This document shows, piece after piece, positions 55,899-64,000 of a stretch of DNA of 64,000 nucleotides. Under the pieces are notes generated by a model. It searched no databases and was not told where the DNA came from. It worked only from the letters and a program-made list of their open reading frames with translations. The DNA is taken from NCBI RefSeq assembly GCF_001570925.1, contig NZ_BCSP01000006.1:59470-123469 (forward strand), read 5' to 3'. The translations under genes and the position numbers were made by a program. This DNA comes from [Zimmermannella] bifida NBRC 103089 (lineage in GTDB: Bacteria > Actinomycetota > Actinomycetes > Actinomycetales > Microbacteriaceae). Every line of letters begins with the position of its first letter. Position 1 is the stretch's first letter.

Positions 55899-56501
55899 GT
55901 GACCGAGGTCCAACACGAGCGCGCGGCCGCGGCAGTTCGAGAATTGCTCGCGGCCTGCGGGCTCGATGCCGACTCACCTCAGTTCGCCAAGACACCGCTT
56001 CGCGTGGCGACCGCGCTGAGTGAATTCGTGGCGGGCGTCGGTGTCGATCCGGTACCTGCGTTGCGGGACAACCGCATCCCGCTTGCCCCCGAACAGGCCG
56101 CGGACGCACAGGTCGTGCTGCTGCGAAACATTCGGTTCCGCGCGCTGTGCGAACATCACCTCTTGCCATTCGACGGCTGGGTGCAGCTCGCGTACCTGCC
56201 CGGAGACAGCATCGTCGGGCTCGGGCATCTCTACGACCTCGTAGAAACCTGCGCGGCACGGCCGACGCTGCAAGAGAATTTCGGTGACACGCTCGTGGAT
56301 GCACTCATGCTCGGGCTCGCAGCCCGCGGCGCCGTTGCCGTCATTGAGGCGCGGCAGGGATGCGTGTCTGACCGCGGTCCACGACAGGCCGATTCCGAGA
56401 CGGTCACGCTCGCAGCTCGCGGCGAACTCGCCGACCCACAGGCCCGAGCCGACGTGCTGCGCATGCTCACGCTCGGCGCATCCGACCGCAGCGAATCGTA
56501 A
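55899..56501 (+). CDS. folE: GTP cyclohydrolase I
   Basis: First step of folate synthesis (GTP to dihydroneopterin triphosphate). The 200-residue protein shows RALCEHHLLPFDG with the zinc Cys and His ligands, GLGHLYDLVE and RGAVAVIEARQGCVSDRGPRQ with the second Cys. Full length. GTG start with a leaderless-type promoter. Start of the folate block, although the DUF559 gene separates it from folP. Confidence 0.95.
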   Translation: MTEVQHERAAAAVRELLAACGLDADSPQFAKTPLRVATALSEFVAGVGVDPVPALRDNRIPLAPEQAADAQVVLLRNIRFRALCEHHLLPFDGWVQLAYLPGDSIVGLGHLYDLVETCAARPTLQENFGDTLVDALMLGLAARGAVAVIEARQGCVSDRGPRQADSETVTLAARGELADPQARADVLRMLTLGASDRSES

Positions 56502-56532
56502 CGCCTTGGTTGCGCGAGCTCGTTGCGCGACG

Positions 56533-57372
56533 CTACCGAAGGAGATCGAGCAGCGTTGGCGTGAGTGCATCGAGCTCGAACATCACCTGCCGATAGCTGA
56601 GCCTGATCATTCGGTAGCCGCGCGCCTTGAGTGCCAGGTCGCGAGCGCGGTCGGCGTGAAAGCGGTCACTTGTGCCATGGAACTCAAACCCGTCCACCTC
56701 AACGATCACGTTGCCGATCAGGAAGTCCACGATCCCGATGCCGGGAATCGGGACCTGCGTGCGAAATCGGACACGGTGCTGCACGAGCCACAGACGAAAC
56801 AGCGTTTCGATACCAGAGCCGGCACCCGCATCCGACAACTGCCAGATCTTGCGCCCGCGCAGCCCGGCACGCTCACAGATCCGCGCAATAACGGCGGACT
56901 CGAGCAAGCCGCCGTTACGCAGCGCATCCACCGCAATTACGGCATCAACCGTCTCAGCCTGACGGAGCGTGACCGCTAACGCCACCGCCAGCGGATCCAC
57001 ACTTATACGACACGGATGCGAATGGTCCCGCTGCATGGCTACAGGCTGGATGCCAGCGCCCGCACGCACCAGATCAGTGCGGCTTGATCGGACCTCGAGG
57101 TGGGTGGGCTTCCGTGTCCAGACTCCGCGCAATTGCAATGCACTCTGACCGGTCACGACACCGCCGGCCCGCACCGCGCTAAGAACCGCGGGTACCGGCA
57201 TCGCACCCTGATACCAACTGTGGCGTACTTTGTGAATTACACCGCGACGGAGCAGCTTTCGTCGGACGAGTTCGTCGACATTAATAGCGCGTAACTGCGC
57301 GGCGGAAACAACGCCAAAGTTGTCGGAAAGCAGTTGCCCAACTTCGTACTCCAGCTCATCCAAATACTCCAC
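56533..57372 (-). CDS. DUF559/Vsr-like endonuclease-fold protein with AbiEi-type N-terminal domain
   Basis: A 279-residue protein. An N-terminal winged-helix-like segment (VVSAAQLRAINVDELVRRKLLRRG) resembles the DNA-binding start of AbiEi-type antitoxins. The C-terminal 110 residues are DUF559: GIETLFRLWL, then VDFLIGNVIVEVDGFEFHG with the acidic D-x(n)-E-x-D motif of PD-(D/E)XK nucleases, DRARDLALKARGYRMIRLSYR. GTG 57372 is used because the longer frame to 57486 runs through repeat copy C. Role unknown; defence-associated in other genomes, but no toxin partner is next to it. Confidence 0.72.
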   Translation of the reverse strand: MEYLDELEYEVGQLLSDNFGVVSAAQLRAINVDELVRRKLLRRGVIHKVRHSWYQGAMPVPAVLSAVRAGGVVTGQSALQLRGVWTRKPTHLEVRSSRTDLVRAGAGIQPVAMQRDHSHPCRISVDPLAVALAVTLRQAETVDAVIAVDALRNGGLLESAVIARICERAGLRGRKIWQLSDAGAGSGIETLFRLWLVQHRVRFRTQVPIPGIGIVDFLIGNVIVEVDGFEFHGTSDRFHADRARDLALKARGYRMIRLSYRQVMFELDALTPTLLDLLR

Positions 57373-57468
57373 GCGAGTAGTTCTACGCGTTCGATAGAGG
57401 AAGGAGTGGGCAGGCTGCTCTCCCTGTGAATAACTGCTTATCCACAAACATGAGGTGTGAGTCGTCGA

Positions 57469-57545
57469 TGTCGTTTGGCTCATCATTTCTGGGCATTTTG
57501 GTGCTGGAGGTGGTGATTTGGTCGATTTTGATGAGTGAAACGACG
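57469..57545. repeat. CTCATCA-43-TGATGAG intergenic element, copy C (type 2)
   Basis: Half-sites 57469-57485 and 57529-57545; spacing 43 nt. Its core differs from copy D by one base. Located in a 502-bp region (57373-57874) between the divergent DUF559 and folP genes; the rest of this region shows no gene to me. Confidence 0.85.
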
Positions 57546-57660
57546 CCGACCTGCTTGGAGGTATGGCGGGCGCCGCACGGTAACCCGAGTTGGTGGCGGG
57601 TATTGGTGGTTCGGGCGGAGACGACGAGCGACTTCATCAGTCAATGGCGCGAACGGCCGG

Positions 57661-57737
57661 TGTCGTTTGGCTCATCATTTCTGGGCATTTTGGTGCTGGA
57701 GGTAGTGATTTGGTCGATTTTGATGAGTGAAACGACG
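57661..57737. repeat. CTCATCA-43-TGATGAG intergenic element, copy D (type 2)
   Basis: Half-sites 57661-57677 and 57721-57737; spacing 43 nt. A near-identical, same-orientation copy of C placed 192 bp downstream, in the same intergenic region. Confidence 0.85.
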
Positions 57738-57874
57738 TCGCGGGTCCCTGACTGAAGCGCAAGGAGGTGCGGTGTAGCCGGAATCGATGGTGCAAGGCTT
57801 GGCGGAGCGGGGTTGAAGCGTGGAGAAGCACGGCCAGGATGCGGGGGAGGAGGCAGGTGCGAGAGAATACCCAC

Positions 57875-58717
57875 ATGGATCCGCAGCTCATGGCCGTGTG
57901 TAATGTCACTCCCGACTCCTTCAGCGACGGCGGGACGCACGAAGCGCCGCCCGCGGAACGCACCCAGAGCGCCGTGAACTATGCCAAACAACAAGTCGCG
58001 CTCGGCGCCACCATCATCGATGTCGGGGGCGAGTCGACCCGCCCGGGCGCCGCCCGCGTGCCACAGGCCGAAGAGGCTGCCCGCGTGGTGCCGGTCGTCG
58101 CGGCCCTGCTCGCCGAAGGCATCGAAGTCTCGGTCGACACTATGAACGCCGCCACCGCCGACGCCTGCCTGCAGCTCGGCGATGTCTACATCAACGATGT
58201 CTCGGGCGGATTGGCCGACGACCAGATGCTCGCCACCGTCGCCAAACACGACGCCCGCTACATCCTCAGCCACTGGCGCGGCCACTCCGTAGTCATGAAC
58301 GACCTCGCCACCTACGACGACACCGCGAGCGAAGTGCTCGCCGAACTCACGCAGATGCGCGATCGCGCCGTCGCGGCAGGCATCCGCGCCGAACGCATCA
58401 TTCTCGACCCGGGCCTCGGCTTCGCCAAAGACCGCGACGACAACTGGGCGATCCTGCAACACCTCGACCAGTTCAACTCGCTCGGCCACCCGCTGCTTAT
58501 CGGTGCCAGCCGTAAGCGCTTCACCGGCGCACTCCTCGCTCCGGATGCACCGGTCACGGATCGCGACCTGCCAACGGCGATCATCTCGGCCCTGTGTGCG
58601 GAACGCGGCGTTTGGGGCGTTCGCGTCCACAACACCGAAGCCACCCGCGTTGCGTTCGACATCGTTCGTGCCTGGCGCAACGGCCACGCCGCCACTCGCA
58701 CGCAGGAAGGCGCGTAA
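57875..58717 (+). CDS. folP: Dihydropteroate synthase
   Basis: Condenses p-aminobenzoate with hydroxymethyl-dihydropterin diphosphate. The 280-residue protein has AVCNVTPDSFSDGG, DVGGESTRPGA and IILDPGLGFAKDRDDNW, the standard signatures for pterin and diphosphate binding. ATG 57875 follows from the domain start; the frame continues upstream through non-conserved sequence. Gene overlaps folBK by one base (TAATG). Confidence 0.95.
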   Translation: MDPQLMAVCNVTPDSFSDGGTHEAPPAERTQSAVNYAKQQVALGATIIDVGGESTRPGAARVPQAEEAARVVPVVAALLAEGIEVSVDTMNAATADACLQLGDVYINDVSGGLADDQMLATVAKHDARYILSHWRGHSVVMNDLATYDDTASEVLAELTQMRDRAVAAGIRAERIILDPGLGFAKDRDDNWAILQHLDQFNSLGHPLLIGASRKRFTGALLAPDAPVTDRDLPTAIISALCAERGVWGVRVHNTEATRVAFDIVRAWRNGHAATRTQEGA

Positions 58718-59793
58718 TGAATCACGACGAACTCACGGGTCAAGCAGCCAACCCGGTAGCAAACAACGGCGGGAGCAACCCACCTGCGCAACCCGCCGCA
58801 TCCGACCCGAACCTGCCCGCCACGCACCCGGCCGAAGCGGCCATTCGTCTCGCGCCAAACCGGCCAGGGCCACAAGCGCACCCCGCCCTGCCGCTGCCCG
58901 AACTCGACCGCATCGTTATCGACCGGCTGCGCGTGCACGCCCGCCACGGTGTGTTCGCTCACGAGCGCCAAACCGGCCAGTACTTCTACATCGACGCCGA
59001 AGTTTGGGTCGACACCCGCGCCGCCGCAGAATCTGACGAGATCAGCGACACCGTCCACTACGGCCACCTGATGCGGGCACTTTACGAAGTCGCCATGCGC
59101 GAGCCCGTCGACCTGCTCGAAACCCTCGCCGAGCGCCTTGCCGCCGTTACCTTCGCGTTCAACGGTCCGCAGGCCGTACGCATCACGGTGCACAAGCCGC
59201 AAGCGCCGGTAAAACTGCGCTTCGACGACGTTGCCATCTCCATCCTGCGCTACCGGCCCGAAGGGCCACAACCAGCCAGCACTCGCAGCCCGCACGCGCG
59301 CACCGTCATCGCCCTCGGGTCAAACCTCGGTGACCGCGAAGCCAACCTGCGTCAGGCCATGGACGAGATCGAGGCGCTTGACGGCGTTTGGCCGGGCCAC
59401 CGCTCAAGCCTGTACGAGACCGCCGCACTCACCACGCACGGCATCGACGACGACAAACCCGCCTACCTCAACGCGGTCATGACGGTCCTCACCGACCGCA
59501 CGCCCCACGACCTCCTGCACGAACTGCAACAGATCGAAGCCGACCACGGCCGCGTGCGCACCGAACGCTGGGGTGACCGCACCCTCGACCTCGACATCAT
59601 CGAACACGGCGGGCTGCAACTGCGCGACGACGAACTCGAGCTGCCGCATCCGCGCGCCTTTGAACGCGCGTTCGTGCTCACCCCGTGGCACGAAATCGAA
59701 CCGCACGCCTCGATTCCCGGCCGCGGTGCGCTCGAGCAGCTTCTCGAACACGTCACCGACACTGCGGTGCGCTACCGGAAGGGCACCGAATGA
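58717..59793 (+). CDS. folBK: Fused dihydroneopterin aldolase - HPPK (FolB-FolK)
   Basis: Two folate enzymes in a 358-residue chain. After a 65-residue Pro/Ala/Asn-rich lead, residues 66-185 are FolB (LRVHARHGVFAHERQTGQ, LLETLAERLAAV). Residues about 205-355 are FolK (TVIALGSNLGDREANL, WGDRTLDLDIIEHGG, LPHPRAFERAFVLTPWHEI). Both sites keep their hallmark residues. The gene overlaps folP by 1 nt and the DUF3180 gene by 4 nt. Confidence 0.93.
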   Translation: MNHDELTGQAANPVANNGGSNPPAQPAASDPNLPATHPAEAAIRLAPNRPGPQAHPALPLPELDRIVIDRLRVHARHGVFAHERQTGQYFYIDAEVWVDTRAAAESDEISDTVHYGHLMRALYEVAMREPVDLLETLAERLAAVTFAFNGPQAVRITVHKPQAPVKLRFDDVAISILRYRPEGPQPASTRSPHARTVIALGSNLGDREANLRQAMDEIEALDGVWPGHRSSLYETAALTTHGIDDDKPAYLNAVMTVLTDRTPHDLLHELQQIEADHGRVRTERWGDRTLDLDIIEHGGLQLRDDELELPHPRAFERAFVLTPWHEIEPHASIPGRGALEQLLEHVTDTAVRYRKGTE

Positions 59794-60338
59794 CCGGCCG
59801 CACCAACCCGCTGCTGCTCGCGCTCTACGCCGTCGCGTGCGGCGTGGTGATGTGGGCGGTCGAGACTTGGGTGACCGCAGCGCGCGGAGCCGCGTTCGTC
59901 CCGTCCATCGCGCTCGGTGCGACGCTTGTGGCGCTTGCGATCGCCGCCTTCGTGCTCGGGTGGCCGATCCGCCGCTACACGGCCTCACTGCGCAAACTGC
60001 ACGATGCCGCCCAGGCACACGAAGATACGAACGAGCTGCGCCGCACGGCCGCATCCAACCGCATCGCGCCTGAGCGTGCCACGTTCGTGCTCGCGTTTGC
60101 CAAGGCGATTGCGCTCGCGGGCAGCATGTTTTTGGGTGGATGCGCCGGGGTCACGGTGTACTTGGCAACGCGCACGGTGGCTAGTGGTCGCGTGGGCGAA
60201 TCGTTGGTGAGCACGATCGCCGCGGTTGTCCTATTGGTTGCAGGACTGATCGTTGAATCATGGTGCATGCTGCCGCCGGAAGGTCCCGAGCCGGATGCGG
60301 AAGAATCGGCCGAGGGAATGCGCGCGAATCCCGCTTAA
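59790..60338 (+). CDS. DUF3180 family membrane protein
   Basis: A 182-residue protein with four hydrophobic segments: two near the N-terminus (LLLALYAVACGVVMWAVE and the next) and two after residue 100, with a charged middle (RKLHDAAQAHEDTNELRR) and an acidic tail. DUF3180 is regularly found after folK in actinobacteria. Role unknown. ATG overlaps the folBK stop. Confidence 0.85.
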   Translation: MTGRTNPLLLALYAVACGVVMWAVETWVTAARGAAFVPSIALGATLVALAIAAFVLGWPIRRYTASLRKLHDAAQAHEDTNELRRTAASNRIAPERATFVLAFAKAIALAGSMFLGGCAGVTVYLATRTVASGRVGESLVSTIAAVVLLVAGLIVESWCMLPPEGPEPDAEESAEGMRANPA

Positions 60339-60476
60339 GTTGCTTGTGCATCCTGCCGAAATTCGCGAACCTGATTGCGTACGCAACACGCTGACTGGTT
60401 CACCGCGAACTGAGCACACGTGCCCAGCTACAAACCAACCACTCGCCAAGCCAGCGAAACAACAATGAAGGACACC

Positions 60477-60956
60477 ATGCCGCAGCATCCTGCCCCGCAA
60501 ATTCAATGGCGATCGATTTCGAGCAAGCTTGCGTTTCGCGAGGTCGCGAGCATGCTGCTGGGCGCGGTGTGTTGGGGTGTGGTCGCGGTGGTGCTGTTGG
60601 CGACGACCTCAGCGTATGGCCCGTATTGGCTGATCGGGGCGGTTCCGGCGGTGCTGACGCTGTGCTTCGTGCCGATGGCGTTCGCCCGCGTGCGATCGAT
60701 CGGCTACGCGCTGCGTCAGGACGACTTGCTTACGCGCCGTGGGATCATGTATCGGCAACAGAAGGCCGTGCCGTACGGTCGTCTGCAGCACATCGACGTG
60801 AAGCAGAGCGCATTTGACCGGATGCTCGGCATCTATACGCTGCACGTCGTGACGGCGGCAAGTTCGGTTGCGATTCCGGGCCTGACGAAGGCCGAATCCG
60901 AAGGCTTGCGCGATCACCTCATTGCTGTGGCCGAAACGCGACGGGCCGGTCTGTAA
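60477..60956 (+). CDS. PH-domain (YdbS-like) membrane protein
   Basis: A 159-residue protein with a two-helix membrane anchor (about 25-75) and one bacterial PH domain (RSIGYALRQDDLLTRRGIMYRQQKAVPYGRLQHIDVKQ, in part). ATG 60477 has AAGGA at 60468-60472; ATG 60465 and GTG 60420 are alternatives. Overlaps the next gene by one base (TAATG); the two resemble the ydbST pair of Bacillus. Such PH proteins have been linked to bacteriocin resistance in other bacteria. Confidence 0.85.
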   Translation: MPQHPAPQIQWRSISSKLAFREVASMLLGAVCWGVVAVVLLATTSAYGPYWLIGAVPAVLTLCFVPMAFARVRSIGYALRQDDLLTRRGIMYRQQKAVPYGRLQHIDVKQSAFDRMLGIYTLHVVTAASSVAIPGLTKAESEGLRDHLIAVAETRRAGL

Positions 60957-63019
60957 TGACGCAGCCAACTCCGCCGAATTCGATGCCGCAGGGCCAGGCT
61001 CCGCAGGGCCAGCAACCGTGGCCAAGTCAGCAGCCGCATCCCGCTCAGCCGCATCCCGCGCAGCCGCATCCCGCTCAAGTGCCGCCACTGCCACCGCGGG
61101 GTATGCCGCCGCAGCCGTACCAGCAGCTGAGTCCGCACCAGCAACCACGGCTCCAGCCGCCCGCCACTAACCTGAGCGACGGGGAATGGCACCGGCTGCA
61201 TCCCCTCAGCGCCCTCGGTGCCGTGGTACCGATCGCAATCGGTGTCGTCTGGATGGTGCTCACCGGCTTCGTTCCCGCGCTCATTGGCGGGGGCAGCCGA
61301 GACAGTCTCGCGTTTGTGGTCATCCTCGGCGTCGTCATCGTCGGGGTGGTGGTTTCGGGCCTGTTCACCTGGGTGTGGGTGCGTTCGCACCAGTTCCGTG
61401 TTGACCACGAAGTGTTCGAACTCAAGAAGGGCATTTTCGCACGCAGCAACCGCCGCATCCGCCTCGACCGTTTGCAGTCGGTGAACCTCAACCGTTCGTT
61501 GCTCGCGCGGCTGCTCGGGCTCACCTCGTTCAGCATCGCCGGCGCTGGTAACGACGGCACGGTCAACCTCAACTACATCGGTCGCGACGAGGCCGAGGTG
61601 CTTCGCCGCGAGGTGCTGCGTCGCGCCGCGGGTGCCCGGAGCGGTGCCGCTCGCATCGGTTCGGGCCAGGATGCGCGCGGTTCGGCCCCGGGTATGGCGC
61701 CAGTTGCTGCGCCGGGCCAGCCGGATGCACGACCGCAAGCGGGTGCCCCGGCAACGCGATCGGGGGCACCGTCGCGACCCCAGGCATCCCGACCGCGCAG
61801 CCTCGGCGATCACATCAACGGTGTGCTGAATGACCTGACCGACTTCAGCGAGCTCACCCCCGAGAACGATTCGCCCGCGCTGGTGCGTGTCCGCCCGGTC
61901 GCTTATGGAGTTTCGAGCGCGCTGTCAACGCTGGCAATCATGCTGCCCGTTGCGGCGTTTACGGTGATTGCATTCTTCGTCGGATTCAACGTTGACCCTG
62001 ATCTCAAGGGTGCGCTTGAAGGGTGGGCAATTACGCTCATCGTCGTTCTGATAACCGCCGGTTTGTTGATTTTTGCGCCGCTGATGGCCGGGATCAGCAC
62101 CGCCATGTCGGCGGTCAACTACACGATCGCCGGCACGCCGGACGGCGTGCACATTCGACGCGGTCTGGTCAACAAGGTCAGCGACACGGTGCCGCCAGGG
62201 CGAATCCACTCGGTGCAGGTCGCGCAGCCGCTTTGGTGGCGGCCGTTTGGCTGGTATCGCGTGCAGGTGAACCGCATCGACGCGCAATTCGATGCGAATT
62301 CGAACAGCAACGAGTCGGCGCAGGCGCTGATGCGCACGGTGCCGCTGCCGATTGGCACGCGTGATGATGTCATGCGCGTGCTGTCGCTGCTGCTGCCGAT
62401 GAACCTAAACCCCGAGCTTGTCGTGCTCGTCGAGCGCGGTCTGCAATCGGGCGCGCAGCCAGGCTTCGTCGGCGTGCGTGGGAACGCGTTCTGGCTGCAT
62501 CCAATCTCCTGGCGCCGCCTTGGCTACGTCCTCACGAACGGCCTCGTGTGCATCCGCAATGGGCGCCTTACCCGCCGCGTCGCGCTCGTGCCGCCCGAGC
62601 GCATCCAGACCGTAACGACCATTGAGTCGCCGATTGAGCGGATGCTCGGGCTCGCGCACGTGAAGTTGAATACGATTCGCGGGCCGGTCCACGCGCGCAT
62701 CCCGTGCCTGACGAAGGTCGATGCGCGTCAACTGCACCTGCAGCTGACCGACCTGGCCGTTGCCTCGGCGAAGCGCGATACATCGCACCGTTGGGAAGAA
62801 GCGCGTGCGTTCATGATGTTGAATGCGGCGCGGATGGAGATGGCGGATGCGCGTGCGCAGGGCCGTGCTCCGCATCCGCACGCGGTGCAGGTGCTCGGCG
62901 CCGAGCAGGCGTGGCACCAGCAGCGTGCCGGTGCGCAACCGCAGCCGGGACAGCCACAGTCATCGTTACCGAACCATGCTCTGCCAAACCAGCCCCGACC
63001 AAACGAGGAATCTCGATGA
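60956..63019 (+). CDS. Multi-PH-domain (YdbT-like) membrane protein
   Basis: A 687-residue protein: Gln/Pro-rich N-terminal 80 residues with a HPAQP repeat, a helix pair, then three bacterial PH modules (around 130-220, 385-465 and 520-610) separated by helix pairs. A long Ala/Pro/Gly insert (about 225-285) and a Gln/Pro-rich tail are also present. Modules carry RRIRLDRLQSVNLNR, GRIHSVQVAQPLWWR and PERIQTVTTIESPIERMLG. Pairs with the preceding small PH protein; membrane-bound, function unknown. Confidence 0.85.
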   Translation: MTQPTPPNSMPQGQAPQGQQPWPSQQPHPAQPHPAQPHPAQVPPLPPRGMPPQPYQQLSPHQQPRLQPPATNLSDGEWHRLHPLSALGAVVPIAIGVVWMVLTGFVPALIGGGSRDSLAFVVILGVVIVGVVVSGLFTWVWVRSHQFRVDHEVFELKKGIFARSNRRIRLDRLQSVNLNRSLLARLLGLTSFSIAGAGNDGTVNLNYIGRDEAEVLRREVLRRAAGARSGAARIGSGQDARGSAPGMAPVAAPGQPDARPQAGAPATRSGAPSRPQASRPRSLGDHINGVLNDLTDFSELTPENDSPALVRVRPVAYGVSSALSTLAIMLPVAAFTVIAFFVGFNVDPDLKGALEGWAITLIVVLITAGLLIFAPLMAGISTAMSAVNYTIAGTPDGVHIRRGLVNKVSDTVPPGRIHSVQVAQPLWWRPFGWYRVQVNRIDAQFDANSNSNESAQALMRTVPLPIGTRDDVMRVLSLLLPMNLNPELVVLVERGLQSGAQPGFVGVRGNAFWLHPISWRRLGYVLTNGLVCIRNGRLTRRVALVPPERIQTVTTIESPIERMLGLAHVKLNTIRGPVHARIPCLTKVDARQLHLQLTDLAVASAKRDTSHRWEEARAFMMLNAARMEMADARAQGRAPHPHAVQVLGAEQAWHQQRAGAQPQPGQPQSSLPNHALPNQPRPNEESR

Positions 63020-63744
63020 TGCAATCCGATCGCGACGGACGTCTCGGCGTCGGCGTCGTAGGTAACGCGCCCGTTGGTGCTGTGCTCGCTCGCGGGTTGG
63101 CCGGTGCCGGGCACTCGCTCATCGGGTTTGCGATTGACGATGCCGATGAGCGTGAGCGGGTGGCTGCGATGTTCCCGGGCGTACCGTTGCTTTCGGCCGC
63201 GCAGGTGGTCGAGCGCAGTGAGCTGGTCATCGTGGCTGAGACAGCGGATGCGTTGGGCAATCGGATCGACCAACTCACGCAGGCGCGTGCCTGGGTCGCT
63301 GGGCAGCTGGTGCTGCACACCTGCGCCGAGTTCGGCACGGTGCCGCTCGGCGCTGCCCTCGACCAGGGTGTGATTCCGTTGGCGGTGCATCCGGCAATCG
63401 ACGTCACTGGCACCTCGCTCGACCTGGCACGGTTGCAGGAGGCGTGGTGTGCGGTGACGGCACCGCGGCCGGTGCTGCCGATCGCGCAGGCGCTCGTGGT
63501 GGAGCTGGGCGCGGAGCCCGTGGTGATCCGTGAAGAGGATCGTGGCACCTACGCTGAGGCGATCGAAACGGCGACGTCGTTTACGCGGTCGATCGTAAAG
63601 CAGGCGACCGACATGCTCAGCGGGATCGGCGTGGAGCAGCCGGGGTTTGTGCTCTCGAGTTTGGTGCGGTCTGCGGCCGACAACGCGCTTGCTGACCAGT
63701 CGGTGGCATCGCCCGAGGTGCCCGAAGACGACGTCGAGAACTGA
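63016..63744 (+). CDS. Rossmann-like / DUF2520 domain protein
   Basis: A 242-residue protein with an N-terminal NAD(P)-binding fold (VGVVGNAPVGAVLARGL, note GNAPVG where GxGxxG is usual) and a C-terminal helical DUF2520 domain (YAEAIETATSFTRSIV). Actinobacterial homologues lie just before panC, which probably lies past the window edge. Together with ATG 63016 overlapping the preceding gene by 4 nt, this suggests one operon. Reaction unknown. Confidence 0.85.
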   Translation: MMQSDRDGRLGVGVVGNAPVGAVLARGLAGAGHSLIGFAIDDADERERVAAMFPGVPLLSAAQVVERSELVIVAETADALGNRIDQLTQARAWVAGQLVLHTCAEFGTVPLGAALDQGVIPLAVHPAIDVTGTSLDLARLQEAWCAVTAPRPVLPIAQALVVELGAEPVVIREEDRGTYAEAIETATSFTRSIVKQATDMLSGIGVEQPGFVLSSLVRSAADNALADQSVASPEVPEDDVEN

Positions 63745-63905
63745 TTCGACTGCACGCGCCGGTTGTTGCCTGCCTCGGATGCCCGAAATCTGCCGCCGGA
63801 AGTTGCGTCGCGTCGCGGTGCTCTTGATGTCACCGTTTTTCGGGTCATGAAAGGGGATCCGCTACCGGTCGGCTGCATTTGTGACAGGTAGCGCAGCCTT
63901 GCACG

Positions 63906-63984
63906 GTGTGCTGCGACTCATCATTTGCAGGGTTTCGGGCTGATGTTGCCGGATTTTGTGGCTGATTGATGAGTCGCGGCACGT
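63906..63984. repeat. CTCATCA-43-TGATGAG intergenic element, copy E (type 1)
   Basis: Half-sites 63906-63923 and 63967-63984, spacing 43 nt. Half-sites match copy A, core differs. It sits in the 256-bp stretch after the DUF2520 gene; the rest of that stretch shows no gene to me. Confidence 0.8.
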
Positions 63985-64000
63985 GGGCGTCCTGGACAGG

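Noticed and set aside
57426..57755. Short plus-strand frame with an internal duplicated peptide
   Set aside because: The duplication is the translation of repeat copies C and D. A similar frame is not kept in copies A, B and E, so it is not a gene.
57641..58687. 348-codon minus-strand frame covering folP
   Set aside because: Antisense to folP, which carries the dihydropteroate synthase motifs.

Overview
The window is a 64 kb piece of a high-GC actinobacterial chromosome. Gene content and order (tilS-hpt-ftsH-folE-folP-folBK-DUF3180-two PH-domain proteins-DUF2520 protein; a LAXTG-type surface protein; a heterotetrameric branched-chain keto-acid dehydrogenase; a peroxisomal-type acyl-CoA oxidase) point to Micrococcales, most likely Microbacteriaceae. 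Genus and species cannot be told from the sequence alone. There is no insertion sequence, prophage, CRISPR array or rRNA operon. Three tRNA genes (Glu, Asp, Phe) form one minus-strand cluster.

Layout. 1-7.3 kb: the end of a sortase-anchored phytase-like protein, a YkoEDC-type ECF vitamin transporter (minus), a lone receiver domain without its phospho-acceptor Asp, and a NatAB-like ABC exporter. 7.5-18.4 kb: acyl-CoA oxidase, a neutral zinc metallopeptidase, a small membrane protein behind a possible leaderless mini-ORF, RecQ, a rhodanese, a large Q/G-rich membrane protein with a variant-LRR tail, an aminodeoxychorismate-lyase-like enzyme and a FUSC transporter. 18.5-25.7 kb: a fused LipB-LipA lipoate enzyme, a sarcosine-oxidase-like flavoenzyme, a second FUSC protein and an MMPL transporter. 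26-30.7 kb: a hydroxyacyl-CoA dehydrogenase, a TetR regulator, and an operon with a palindromic operator that encodes a degenerate ABC-ATPase-like protein and a YhgE/Pip protein. 30.8-41.2 kb (minus): aspartate dehydrogenase, SPFH protein, bkd operon (E1alpha-E1beta-E2), an LPGTG-anchored beta-helix surface protein and an amino-acid permease. 41.4-49.2 kb: MmcQ/YjbR protein, a membrane protein, SDR, TrkH/TrkA potassium uptake, OsmC, tRNAs and an M23 cell-wall peptidase. 49.4-63.7 kb: pyrophosphatase, tilS, hpt, an RNB nuclease, ftsH, a DUF559 protein, the folate cluster and the PH-domain cluster.

How the genes relate. Fused LipBA makes the lipoyl cofactor needed by the lipoyl domain of the Bkd E2 subunit. 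The bkd, acyl-CoA oxidase and hydroxyacyl-CoA dehydrogenase genes together suggest branched-chain amino-acid and fatty-acid catabolism. PabC-like lyase and FolE/FolP/FolBK supply folate. TrkH/TrkA form a K+ uptake system.

Most unusual signals. (1) Five intergenic copies of a repeat made of two inverted half-sites ending in CTCATCA, separated by exactly 43 nt whose sequence varies. (2) Many genes whose start codon lies only 6-7 nt after a TAnnnT -10 box, the signature of leaderless mRNAs. (3) The LipB-LipA fusion. (4) A pseudo-ABC-ATPase/YhgE operon under a palindromic TetR-type operator. (5) A 230-bp intergenic region packed with two tandem-repeat families and an 18-bp perfect hairpin whose loop can pair upstream. 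(6) An over-used GGATGC/GCATCC hexamer that seems to override codon preference.
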